64,000 nucleotides of DNA from Pelobates cultripes (Eukaryota; Chordata; Amphibia; Anura; Pelobatidae), in assembly GCA_933207985.1 (NCBI GenBank), contig OW240918.1, positions 117,446,497 to 117,510,496 of the forward strand, written 5' to 3'. This document shows positions 10,745-20,992 of the stretch, piece by piece; the stretch's first letter is position 1, and every line of letters starts with the position of its first letter. Made by a program: the position numbers and the translations under genes. The notes under the pieces were generated by a model, which was given only the letters and a program-made list of their open reading frames with translations, was not told where the DNA came from and searched no databases.

Positions 10745-10869
10745 GCCCACTTATTTACAGGCCTACCACACACGTTGGTTTCGTCACACCTCTGCCAACT
10801 TTTTTATTATGGTGATAAGTATACTCACTAGCTGTTTCATACTATACTGAAATGGCCCTGATTACAAAT
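10745..10869 (+). repeat. Split direct repeat B2, right terminus
   Basis: Near-identical to B1, and the last recognisable part of the element before a TA microsatellite. Confidence 0.92.
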
Positions 10870-10870
10870 A

Positions 10871-10871
10871 C

Positions 10872-10904
<33 letters not shown>

Positions 10905-10906
10905 TA
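10871..10906. repeat. (TA)n microsatellite between Ngaro-like and Tc1 elements
   Basis: A TA run whose last TA (10905-10906) is the left target duplication of the next Tc1 element. Confidence 0.95.
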
Positions 10907-11086
10907 CACTGCTCAAAAAAATAAAGGGAACACTTAAACAACACACTGTAACTCCAAGTCAATCACACTTCTGTGAAACCAAACTGTCCACTTAGGAAGC
11001 AACACCGAGTGACAATCAATTTCACATGCTGTTGTGCAAATGGGATAGACAACAGGTGGAAATGATAGGCAATTAGCAAGACACCC

Positions 11087-12141
11087 TGTAGCGGAGAGCT
11101 GGTATTCCACAGCCTATCTCCACTTTAGATCCCAGGGAGACTCAGGAACAAGCAATTATAAATCCATAGGGTAAAGTATCCAGCAGGCAAAATAACGGCA
11201 GTATCCCAACAGCAATTCTCAAGAACTGGACGACACACGGTTTCAGGAGCATAACTAAAGCTTTATTCAGACAGTGGCCTTTTAAAACCTGCTCCCATGC
11301 AAGGGAGGGATTTTCATTCATTAGTACAGTAGCCAATCCTGCTCTGGTAACCTCCCACACCTCTCCTCCACTCAGCCTGCATCATAATCCCCTTATCCAG
11401 GACACCAATTCCCCCTGTTTCCGGATGTACCCCTAAACTTAGGGGTACCACTTTAAATCATACATCCCCTGGTAGCCCTGATCTGGGTGAACAACTTATC
11501 CAAAAATCACCCAGATCAGACCAGGGGTTCGGGAAATTTATGGAGGGAATAAAATGACCGACCGCATTGGGTGAAACAGCCGAATGCGGTTCCATGTGAA
11601 TGGGCCCTGCGGTCGGTCCTGGAGTCAGGGAATAAATGGCACGAAAACCTCTAGCTACAGAGGCTAGGGAGGGTTTGCCTGAATCCCCTCGTTCGGTTCT
11701 TTCTATCTACCGAACGAGGGGCCGTTCGGTAGTTAGGAACCGAACGGACCGGGCTTGTGGAGGTTTCAGCGGTGTTCGCCTAGTCGAATGTGTCCGATTT
11801 GAGTTCCAGACACTCGACGGCAAAACAGCGCTGTTCCGGAGTTTTAAAATGGCCGCCGCCACGTGTTCGTTTTTCGAATGGCGGCCACCCCCGAGAACAA
11901 AGGACGGCTACTTAACTTGTCAATAACCCGTTCGCAACAATGTTGCAACGGTTAATTGAGGACACACTTCACACAGGGGAGGTCTGACTGTTTGGTAGTT
12001 TCATTCGAACAAACTAAGGGAATGAAACTACCTAACATTCACACGAATACAATACATTACATACATAGAACCTGCTGTTTTTACACGAACACATTAAAAT
12101 ACATGAAATTCTCAGGACAGCCCAGGGCCATCCGCTATACA
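11087..12141 (-). mobile_element. Solo LTR of a retrotransposon (Gypsy-like), minus orientation
   Basis: 1,055 bp that splits the Tc1 5' region cleanly. On the minus strand it starts TGTATAGCGGA and ends TCCGCTACA, i.e. TG...CA ends with short inverted repeats. It carries TTTTAAAAGG (plus 11278-11287) and AATAAA (plus 11262-11267) near its 3' part, as LTRs do. The U3-side half is GC-rich with repeated CCGAACG motifs. There is no internal coding region and no second LTR, so it is a recombination-derived solo LTR. The flanks are C-runs, so the 4-6 bp target duplication is ambiguous. Gypsy is an inference from the ends. Confidence 0.75.
11262..11267 (-). promoter_or_regulatory. Polyadenylation signal of the solo LTR
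   Basis: AATAAA on the minus strand, about 10 bp past the TTTTAAAAGG box, consistent with the LTR orientation. Confidence 0.5.
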
Positions 12142-12194
12142 CCCCAATAAAGGAGTGGTTCTGCAGGTGGTGACCACAGACCACCAAATGACCT

Positions 12195-12953
12195 CCAGCA
12201 GGCCACAAATGTGCATGTGCCTGCTCAAGCGGTCAGAAACAGACTCCATGAGGGTGGTATGATGGCCCGATGTCCACAGGTGGGGGTTGTGCTTACAGCC
12301 CAACACCGTGCAGGATGTTTGGCATTTGCCACAGAACACCAAGATTGGCAAATTCGCCACTGGCGCCCTGTGCTCTTCACAGATGAAAGCAGGTTCACAC
12401 TGAGCACATGTGACAGATGTGATAGAGTCTGGAGACGCCGTGGAGAACATTCTGCTGCCTGCAACATCCTCCAGCATGACCGGTTTGGCAGTGGGTCAGT
12501 AATGGTGTGGGGTGGCATTTCTTTGGGGGCCGCACAGCCCTCCATGTGCTCGCCAGAGGTAGCCTGACTGCCATTAGGTACCGAGATTAGATCCTCAGAC
12601 CCCTTGTGAGACCATATGCTGGTGCGGTTGGCCCTGGGTTCCTCCTAATGCAAGACAATGCTAGACCTCATGTGGCTGGAGTGTGTCAGCAGTTTCTGCA
12701 AGACGAAGGCATTGATTCTATGGACTGGCCCGCCCGTTCCCCAGACCTGAATTCAATTGAGCACATCTGGGACATCATGTCTCGCTCCATCCATCAACGT
12801 CACGTTGCACCACAGACTGTCCAGGAGTTGGCAGATGCTTTAGTCCAGGTCTGGGAGGAGATCCCTCAGGAGACCATTCACCACCTCATCAGGAGCATGC
12901 ACAGGCGTTGTGGGGAGGTCATACAGGCACATGGAGGCCACACACACTACTGA
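12195..12953 (+). pseudogene. Tc1 DD34E transposase remnant
   Basis: Plus-strand pieces of a DDE transposase. The first, about 12211-12545, carries the first catalytic aspartate (VLFTDESRFTL near 12370-12400) and VMVWGGISLG. One base is lost or gained around 12525-12540. The second, 12606-12953, carries the second aspartate (LLMQDNARPH) and the glutamate in DLNSIEHIWDIM, with 34 residues between them, then a complete C-terminus. The N-terminal helix-turn-helix region is deleted, so sequence passes from the untranslated end directly to about the middle of the protein. It is inactive as it stands. Confidence 0.88.
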
Positions 12954-13191
12954 ACCTCATTTTGACTTGTTTTAAGGACATTACATCAAAGTTGGATCAG
13001 CCTGTAGTGTGTTTTTATACTTTAATTTTGAGTGTGACTCCAAATCCAGACCTCCATGGGTTGAAAAATTTGATTTCCATTTTTAAATTTTTGTGTGATT
13101 TTGTTGTCAGCACATTCAACTATGTAAAGTATTTCAGAAGAATATTTAATTCATTCAGATCTAGGATGTGTTATTTTGTGTATTTTTTTAG

Positions 13192-13196
<5 letters not shown>

Positions 13197-13236
<40 letters not shown>
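13197..13236. repeat. (TG)n(TA)n microsatellite
   Basis: A TG run followed by a TA run directly after the Tc1 right end. Confidence 0.95.
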
Positions 13237-13241
<5 letters not shown>

Positions 13242-13819
13242 TGTAGTGCAGTCCCTCTAAAATAATGCAATGAACATTTCTTAAGATGCCAACAGGTATT
13301 TCCCACTATTAAACGCCAATTCTTTCTCTCATTTTGTGGATGCAGCAAACAAGTCAAACACAAGTTGTTCAGTTAGACAATGAACGGCACATTATGTTTT
13401 CACTTCTTTCTGTTTTATATTTCTACATAGACCCGTGAGGCCTGTCTGGCTTCCCACACATTTTTTTATTATAAAATGGAAAATCTGTTGATTAGCCTAG
13501 GGTTGTTCAGAATTGTATTGAGTAAGACAATAAAAAATATGATTTCAGCACTCATATGCATAGAAGAAGTTTGTTGTAGATAGTTCTGTACATAGTACAG
13601 TACAGAATGTTCAATGAGTAAGATTTTGGACATATATTTGTTTTATTGGCTAGATAAACCCAGGTAAACCCCTTAAGGATGGAGGCAATTGTACAAGTTC
13701 TGACCAAAACAATACCTAGAATGTGAGCAATATATGTTTGTTCAACCAAAATAACCATATTAAGTGTACCCACACATATTATGTATCATTTTGTTCAGGA
13801 GAAATAGGGCTTTCACATC
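13237..13819. other. No gene recognised
   Basis: AT-rich sequence. Short ORFs lack recognisable motifs. Confidence 0.6.
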
Positions 13820-14440
13820 AAATATATATATATGGAACAAAATGTAATAGAAATAAAATTGAAAAAGTTTGAGAGATTAAAACATTTTAAAAATTTTCAA
13901 ATTGTGCATCACATTTTAACGGAATGTTCTAATAACGTTAGCTTTTACTGCAATAAAGCACACATATTTGTATGCTGGGATGTTCCACGTGTACAAAGAT
14001 GCCCCCTATGTACAGATATTATGGTGTGTAAGGTTAAATAAGGAGCTTGCCGGGCCTATGTTTCCTTTAAAACTGTATGGCAGCCTAGGAAAAAAGTACC
14101 CCCATCATGGCATTCCATTAGCAAAAGTAGAGAACCCAGGGCATGCATGGGGTGTGTCAAGCCTTTTTTAGTAGCCACTTTGTCACAAACCCTGGCCAAA
14201 GGTAGTGTTCGTATTTCTTTTGTATTTTTTACACAAAAACTGCACTTTCACTTGTGATATCATCATCATTATAAGTTTTAACACTCATATTTGTGTTTAG
14301 CAAAGTTTCTTGAGTACAACAGTAGCCCCCATGTACAGGTTTTATGGTGTTTTGGAACATTGCAGATCAATTAAAGAACTTGCCCCATTTTCATATTTTA
14401 CACACTGAAATAAAAATAGATTTTCTCACCCCTCCTGGGT
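13820..14440. repeat. Unclassified interspersed-repeat-like region
   Basis: A motif CCCCYATGTACAGRTWTTAT followed by GGTGT occurs twice, near 14002-14027 and 14328-14351, in sequence resembling degenerate internal regions of frog DNA transposons. No termini were found. Confidence 0.35.
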
Positions 14441-15011
14441 GGTATGTTTATTCCTCATTCTCGGGTCCTCTACCAGAGGCCTGAGAGTCTGAGAGTTCTG
14501 CGCAGTATCTTAGCTGTTCCTAGAACTGCACTCTTCTGGACAGCGATCTAAGATGTCCCACCTGGAATCTGTTGAAGCCACTCCCCCAGCTTGGGAGTCA
14601 CAGTCCCAATTGCTCCTATCACAACTGGAGTACTACTGCCTTCACTTTCCACATCCTTCCTAGTTCTTCTTTCAGTCCTTGGTATTTGTTCACCTTCTCA
14701 TGTTCCTTCTTCCTGATGTTATAGTCACTGGGTATTGCCACATCCACCATAACTGCAGTCTTCTGTTCCTTGTCTACCACCACGATGTCTGGTTGGTTGG
14801 CCAGCACTTGCTTGTCTGTCTGGATCTGAAAGTCAAACAGGATATTAGCTCTGTCATTCTCAATTATCCTTTGTGGTATTTCCCATCTGGACTTAGGTAG
14901 GTCCAATCCATATTCTGTGCAGATGTTTCGGTAAACAATTCCAGCAACTTGGTTGTGTCTCTCCGTGTATGCTTTTCCTGCTAACATCTTGCATCTGGCT
15001 ACTTGGTGCAT
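14440..15011 (-). pseudogene. 3' end of a non-LTR retrotransposon with restriction-like endonuclease
   Basis: The minus-strand frame from 15011 to 14619 encodes the C-terminal part of a LINE polyprotein. It has a zinc-finger/linker-side segment (YTERHNQVAGIVYRNIC), then a PD-(D/E)xK-type core: QPDIVVVDKEQKTAVMVDVA, with NIRKKEHEKVNKYQGL following. After a frameshift near 14640 the tail continues (AVQKSAVLGTAKILRR near 14530-14490). This nuclease class nicks target DNA in the R2/R4/NeSL/CRE-type LINEs, in contrast to the APE nuclease of the L1 next door. The reverse transcriptase is missing. The break falls at an inverted repeat (15002-15051). The exact clade is not determined. Confidence 0.7.
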
Positions 15012-15051
15012 TTGATATTAATATGTATATATTAATATCAAATGCACCAAG
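15002..15051. repeat. Perfect 23-bp inverted repeat with a 4-bp loop
   Basis: Arms 15002-15024 and 15029-15051 are exact complements (CTTGGTGCATTTGATATTAA at the outer side) around GTAT. The left arm is part of the LINE coding sequence, so the right arm is an inverted duplicate of it. Confidence 0.95.
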
Positions 15052-15099
15052 AATGAAAAAAAAAAGTAATAAATATTTTGACCACAATCATTTAAAAAA

Positions 15100-15110
15100 T
15101 ATATTATTTC
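15100..15110 (+). repeat. L1 target-site duplication, 5' copy
   Basis: TATATTATTTC directly before the L1 5' end. The same 11 bp recurs at 20982-20992, and both are preceded by A-rich sequence. Confidence 0.75.
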
Positions 15111-15248
15111 GGGGGCGTGGCCACGGACCGCATGGAAGCAGTCGCATAGAAGGAGAGCTCCGCCGAGATAGTGGGCCCCACAGCGTGTATCGCAGCGAAA
15201 TTGCCACCAAATTCAGCCCATCTTACCACCAACCTCTCCCCGAGCACA

Positions 15249-16256
15249 ATGGCGACCAAATCGTCGAAAAAATTAAAACAAAAAACGATCGACTCACATC
15301 TGAGCTCGCAACAGACGGAGCACTCAGGAGACCAAGATGGCGTCGGACCGCATGGCTCACCAACACACGAGGCAGACGGAGAAGACTCACAGCACTACCA
15401 AAGCAGTGAAGCATCCATCCCTACCACAAATGCCTCAGTGAGTACCATGCTGGATAAATTAAAATCAGCCCTGTTTTCAGACCTCCAGCGCATAGCTGCA
15501 GACATTAAAGCTGACATACAGGCAATAGGGGACAGAACAGCCCATCTAGAAGAAAAAACGGAGGGCATACTAACTGCTCATAATGAGCTAGCAGATGCAC
15601 ACACAGCCCTGGAAAACAAAGTTAAATATCTGGAAGGAAAAATAGCAGATAATGAAGATAGGGACAGGCGAAATAACATAAGGATCCGTGGTATACCTGA
15701 GAACATCAACCCACAGGACCTTACACACTATGTACAAAAATTGTTCAAAGCTCTGGTCCCATCCATGACAGAGGCAGACCTCCGCCTGGACAGGACCCAT
15801 AGGCTGCCCAAACCACGGCACCTACCCATCACTGTACCAAGGGACGTCATAACCAGACTCCACTATTTTACGGTCAAAGACCAAATAATGCAAACGTCAA
15901 GACTCAATCCATCCCTACCAGAAGAATACACAGATATCAAACTATTTATCGATCTGTCAGCAGCCACGATGACCAAACGTCGCTCCTTTACACCGATTAC
16001 CACAGCCCTCAGAAACGCCAATATCCTATACAAATGGGGCTTCCCTACTAAACTACTCGTCAAACGAAATGGAGCAGACCGCACAATCCTCACGCCTGAA
16101 GACGGAATACAGATTCTGGAAGACTGGAACATCCCCATCCCTGCTCCACAGAATGGAACACAAAAGGCTGACGCACCACCGCCACGAAAAATGGCAAGAG
16201 ACTGGCAACAACTTCCATGGATCACCAACACCCCTCAAGGCCGCAGAAACTACTGA
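15249..16256 (+). CDS. L1 ORF1 protein (RNA-binding chaperone)
   Basis: 335 residues from ATG at 15249. This start has A at -3 and G at +4 and is the first ATG in frame. The open frame upstream to 15171 has none. A low-complexity basic, Ser/Gln-rich N-terminus (about 1-65) is followed by a coiled coil (about 72-150, e.g. LENKVKYLEGKIADNEDRDR). Next comes the RRM-type domain starting RRNNIRIRGIPENI, and a C-terminal domain (about 230-310, including ILYKWGFPTKLLVKRNG). In L1 elements this protein forms trimers, binds element RNA and acts with ORF2p in the ribonucleoprotein. The frame is uninterrupted and of normal length. Confidence 0.92.
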   Translation: MATKSSKKLKQKTIDSHLSSQQTEHSGDQDGVGPHGSPTHEADGEDSQHYQSSEASIPTTNASVSTMLDKLKSALFSDLQRIAADIKADIQAIGDRTAHLEEKTEGILTAHNELADAHTALENKVKYLEGKIADNEDRDRRNNIRIRGIPENINPQDLTHYVQKLFKALVPSMTEADLRLDRTHRLPKPRHLPITVPRDVITRLHYFTVKDQIMQTSRLNPSLPEEYTDIKLFIDLSAATMTKRRSFTPITTALRNANILYKWGFPTKLLVKRNGADRTILTPEDGIQILEDWNIPIPAPQNGTQKADAPPPRKMARDWQQLPWITNTPQGRRNY

Positions 16257-16862
16257 TCGTGACCATCGCTCCTCCACGCTCCGGGACACGTAACTTCTTG
16301 CACTTAAAATGTTATATTACTGACAACTCGTGCTAATGATGTTGTCTGATTACATGACTGATTTAAAATATGCAATTTAAAAAAAAAAAACAAAAAAAAA
16401 AAACACATATTTTGATACCGCACAAGTGGCCACCCCGCATAGGCCCACGGCTGGCGGAAAGTACATACTGCTCATTCTTCGATTGTTATAATTGATATTG
16501 TTTAGAATTTAAGGTTAAGACTGCAAATCTAATCACATATTCCACTTTGGAAATACTAACTTAGTTCATACCAAACTTCCACTGACCCCCAACGACGGCC
16601 CACTAGTGAGCCATTAAATTCCCGTCCGCACACTGTTGCATCAGGCCCTCGAGGCTAACGGGCAAGTGTACATAGTTTAACCCCAACCCTATCCCTGTAC
16701 CTAAGGACCTGTACCATAGTCTCGGTAACAAACCCTAGCGCCAAAAAAAAAAAAAAGAGGGAACAAAAAAAATAAAAAATAAAAATAATAATAAATAAAA
16801 AATCCCTTTACTGGAGTAAGTACACAAGTGTCTACCTGTATACCATCATACAACCAAGCAAT
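16257..16862 (+). other. L1 inter-ORF spacer
   Basis: 606 bp with A-rich runs at 16378-16402 and 16743-16802. No ORF. This is long for an L1 spacer. ORF2 then starts at an ATG preceded by CAAGCAAT. Confidence 0.8.
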
Positions 16863-19800
16863 ATGCCACTTAAATTCTTCTCTCTTAATGTCAAGGGTCT
16901 CAATACACCCAACAAACGCAGACTAGCCCTCCAAGAAGCCAAGAGACAGGGGGCACAAGTGGCCTTCTTTCAGGAAACCCATTTTAAATGGGGATCTACG
17001 CCCAGATTTAACTCCCCATGGTTCCCTGTAGATTACCACACTTGTTACCATAAAAAAAAAAGAGGAGTCTCGATCCTAATTCATAGATCAGTTGTCTTTG
17101 AATTTATTCGCAAAATCAGTGATAAAAAGGGCAGATATCTGATATTACAATGCCGCCTCAACAACCAACCGTATACTTTGATGAATGTATATAGCCCAAA
17201 TGAAAGTCAACCTGTATTCATAGATGATATGTTTTGTCTCTTGTCAAGGTACAGCTTTGGGGAGGCAATTCTTGGAGGCGACACTAACTTTCTCCTGGAT
17301 GCAAATATGGACTCATCCTCCTCCAAAAGGGTAACCTCCAAAACACTAACACAACACCGCAAACAAACATCCCAAATATGTCACACACTAACGACACACA
17401 ACTTTATAGACCCATGGAGAATATCACACCCGGCAGACATAGATTATACCTGCTATACAGCTGCACACAACAGCTATTCTAGAATCGATAGATTCCTCAT
17501 TAAGGCCACATCTCTATCGAGACTAATAAACACTGATATTGGAATTATCTCCTGGTCGGACCACGCCCCCATCACCATAACTCTAACTGAGCAATTCTCG
17601 TCCACCGGCAGATCAACCTGGAGACTCAATGAATCTCTGCTTAACGACCCAGCAATAATCTCACAGATTACCACAGAGCTACAAAACTATTTTACGGAAA
17701 ACACAAGATCAGGTACTACGCCAGAATACTTATGGCTAGCCCATAAGGCTGTGATCAGGGTCAAGCAAAAAAAACACGCCAAGCCCAATATATACAATTA
17801 ATAGAAAGGATAACAGCACTTACACATAAAAATAAGCAATCCCAAACACCCGCTACACAAGCAGCCTTACTGAAAGCCCAATCACAACTAAGAGACTATG
17901 AATTGGCCAAAACCACTTACTTATTACAAAAATCCAAACACAAATACTTTACTTATGGTAACAAAGCCGGAGCAAAACTGGCTGCTCAACTCAAACAAAA
18001 ATCGGTCGCCTCCAGGATTGCCTCCCTTATTAACAACAATGGTTCAAAAATTCTAGATCCGAAACAAATTGTAAACGAATTTGCCAACTATTATCACAAA
18101 CTGTATAATCTAAAAGAGGACGAAACAGTGCAAATACCCTCCCTGTCTACCATTGACGCCTTTCTGGCAAGCATTACTTTACCTTCACTTACACAAGACG
18201 ACATCCACAAACTCAAACAACCGATATCCGCCGAAGAATTAGCTAAAGCCATAACAGACCTACTGGTCAACAAAGCACCAGGACCAGATGGTCTTCCGAA
18301 CAGATATTATAAAATATTCTCCCAACACATTACACCACACCTCTTAAACGTATACCAACACTGTAATGACACGGGAACGCTACCCTCGGAAATGCTGCTA
18401 GCCCACATTTCCACACTACCCAAGCCAGGGAAACCCCCGAATATCTGCAAAAACTTTAAGGCCAATATCCCTACTAAACAGTGACGCTAAGCTATATGCA
18501 AAGATATTAAGCAACAGACTAGCCCAGATAATTGCACAACTGATACACAATGATCAATCGGGGTTTGTGGGGGGGAGACAGGGATCAGACAACACCCGGA
18601 AAACCCTCAACATATTAACCTCAATGGGTAGGGGGTTGGTCGGGGGCCTCCTCCTAGCACTAGATGCGGAGAAGGCCTTCGACCGACTCAACTGGACATA
18701 TATGCAACAAGTGCTCTCCAAATATGGATTCCCAGCTGAATTCATCAAAGGAATCATGGCACTCTACGCATCACCAGCAGCTAAAGTAGCACACGGTGGC
18801 TTCCTATCTAACCAATTCACGATCACCAATGGAACACGCCAAGGCTGCCCCCTGTCCCCCCTCCTATACATCCTATCGCTCGAACCATTGGCCCAAAAAA
18901 TTCGCACAGATCCTTGCATAAAAGGAATCACAATTCAAGAACAGGAATATAAATTGGCGCTATTCGCCGACGATATCCTGATAACGCTAGGGGACCCCCA
19001 GCGATCCTTGCCTCCCCTCATGGAAATCCTGAAAACATTCGGCGACATATCCCATTACCGACTGAATCAAGATAAAACCCAGGCCCTTCCCGTCGGACTC
19101 ACACTAACCACCAAAACAATACTGAAAGATAACTACCCCTTTGACTGGAGAAAGACATCGCTAACATACCTAGGCGTAAAAATAGCACCAACGATAGCAG
19201 AAATCCTGAAACTAAATTACCTTACGCTTCCCCAACAGTGCAAAAGAGACCTACAAAAATGGTCTCAGACGCATATCTCCTGGCTAGGAAAAATTAACGC
19301 ATACAAGATGATGTTACTGCCCAAACTTCTCTACATATTTAGAATGCTTCCCATCCAAGCCCCACAAACACTCTTCAACTCCCTACAAAACATCTGCAGC
19401 TCATTCATATGGGGGAACAAGAAACCGCGCATATCCCGCGCTTTACTCTACAAACATCCTACAAAAGGAGGAGTGGGGCTACCCAACCTAAACCAGTACT
19501 ACAAAGCCACGATGCTGGCATCGGGCATACTATTGCACTCAAATCAAGGTATCATCCAATGGGTAGACATGGAAAAAGCCCAGTTGGATAAGAACGCAAT
19601 GCTAGACTACCTATGGACACCGAAAAAACATAGACCAGCCAAACCAAACCTATACCCCACCACAACACTGACCGTCCACATTTGGTCTAAATTCCTAGAC
19701 ACAGTAGGGGCCAAAGAAAAATTCCACCCCAACGCCCCTCTAACCGCCTTAAGAGCCATATCACCAGACATGCGTCTACAGACTTGGGTACATGCAGGCA

Positions 19801-20651
19801 TTAAACATACTCACCAGATAATGCGATCGCAAGAAATATTACCCTTCACAGACATACAAACGAAATGGGAATTGCCATCAAACGCTATTTTCACATACTT
19901 ACAACTGAAAGGGATCATCCACACACATGTAAACAAACAACAACAATCCCCTGAACAGGGCCCCCTTCCATCAAAGGCAGTAATAGAAAGATGCTGGAAA
20001 AGCCCTATGAAGAAGAACAGTATTTCCCTCTGTTATAAGACATGGGACAATACCTTGCCCAACGCAGCACCACACTGCAAAGCAATGTGGGAAACAGAAT
20101 GCACTATCCAACTTACAGATGACGAATGGATTCATGCATTGAACGCCATATCTAAATGGACTAAGTGCTACACCCATATAGAAGCACATAGGAAATTACT
20201 GTACAGATGGCATTTAACTCCCTACACACTCCATAAAATTTACCCCAACACGTCTCCTCTCTGCTGGAGATGCTCGGCGGAGATAGGTACACATACGCAC
20301 ATATGGTGGTCATGCCCCAACATACAACCCCTCTGGGTAGAAGTACAAAACACTCTAAATGCCATTAATGTCCCTCACAGAGGACATCACCCCGAACTAT
20401 TCCTACTTATGCGTTACCCCCCATCATTTAAATATGCACACAAACAACTGAGTGCAATTACCATCTTAGCAGCTCGTAATTTGATAGCTTGCAACTGGAA
20501 ATCCACACTTTGTCCTACCAAAACCACATTATGGGATAAAATACAGCAATACTACACGTATGAACGAATGACCGCTCCTGACGCAAAAACAACACAAAGA
20601 TTCCACACAACCTGGGCCCCCTGGGTAGCGTTATATGACAACAAACCATAA
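16863..20651 (+). pseudogene. L1 ORF2: APE endonuclease and reverse transcriptase, two frameshifts
   Basis: Segment one (16863-17801) is the APE-type endonuclease: SLNVKGLN, FFQETHF, NVYSPN, GGDTNF, YSRIDRF and the final SDHAPITI. The frame breaks at an A8 run near 17767-17774 and resumes in another frame to 18484. That part includes NKAPGPDGLPNRYY. A one-base gain near 18459-18462, in the expected N-F-R-P-I-S box, restores the first frame to the stop at 20651. The third part holds SGFVGGRQ, LDAEKAFDRLNW, GTRQGCPLSPLLY and the catalytic FADD at 18963-18974. A C-terminal Cys/His motif (CWRCSAEIGTHTHIWWSC) lies near 20260-20320. Total length, about 1,260 codons, is normal. ORF2p nicks target DNA and copies the RNA there. 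Both breaks are single-base. Confidence 0.93.
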
Positions 20652-20954
20652 GAGCTGTGTGACGAACGGATAGACACCTCCAACCCGTGACAATCCTCTG
20701 ATTAGAAACCCACGATAAGCATATAACTGTTGTATAGGATGCTCGATACACGAACGCATAAAGCACCACCGCAACTGTGTAGACTCCCCCATGAAACTAG
20801 GAGCCGTACGGGAACCCTTGTACATGTTCCTTGATTACTTGTTACCGTGCTATATGTTATACCTATTGTTACCTTGTATCCACAACTTTTTGTATTCTTG
20901 TGATACTACGTATTACCCACTGTTCAATCTTTGTAAACAATGAAACAAAAACCC

Positions 20955-20960
20955 AATAAA
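20955..20960 (+). promoter_or_regulatory. L1 polyadenylation signal
   Basis: AATAAA about 20 bp before the A-rich tail and the 3' target duplication. Confidence 0.6.
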
Positions 20961-20981
20961 AAATATATTGGAAAAAAAATA

Positions 20982-20992
20982 TATATTATTTC
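20982..20992 (+). repeat. L1 target-site duplication, 3' copy
   Basis: TATATTATTTC after the A-rich tail; matches 15100-15110. Confidence 0.75.

Larger units (their letters stand above)
3782..10869 (+). mobile_element. Ngaro-like tyrosine-recombinase retrotransposon, decayed
   Basis: The termini show split direct repeats. A1 (3782-3865) lies at the left. At the right come B1 (10470-10594), A2 (10597-10680) and B2 (10745-10869). This A1...B1-A2-B2 order is the hallmark of Ngaro-type elements, which integrate as circles using a tyrosine recombinase and make no target duplication. A gag-like remnant (5713-6520) and a recombinase remnant (9740-10390) lie in the expected order on the plus strand. 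Reverse transcriptase is not recognisable between them. A DD37E transposon (7873-9434) is inserted. Without it the element is about 5.5 kb. Both outer flanks are TA microsatellite. The structure is seen directly. The Ngaro label is from family knowledge. Confidence 0.8.
10907..13196 (+). mobile_element. Tc1/mariner DD34E element interrupted by a solo LTR
   Basis: The left tip CACTGCTCAAAAAAATAAAG follows TA at 10905-10906. The right tip, with an AGCAGTG inverse, ends at about 13196 and is followed by TG/TA microsatellite. Removing the LTR at 11087-12141 leaves about 1.24 kb, shorter than a full element because the 5' part of the transposase is deleted. The transposase remnant reads on the plus strand. 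Confidence 0.88.
15111..20979 (+). mobile_element. Full-length L1-clade LINE
   Basis: About 5.87 kb. It has a G-rich 5' end (GGGGGCGTGGCC), ORF1, an A-rich inter-ORF spacer, ORF2 with APE endonuclease and reverse transcriptase, and a short 3' untranslated region with AATAAA and an A-rich tail. Matching 11-bp flanks mark the insertion. Full length plus intact duplications and only two visible frameshifts indicate a fairly recent insertion. The L1 label (as against the related Tx1) rests on the ORF1 type with coiled coil and RRM, and on the absence of a specific target sequence. Confidence 0.9.

Noticed and set aside
15171..15248. Upstream start for L1 ORF1
   Set aside because: The frame is open but has no ATG before 15249, where the context also suits initiation.
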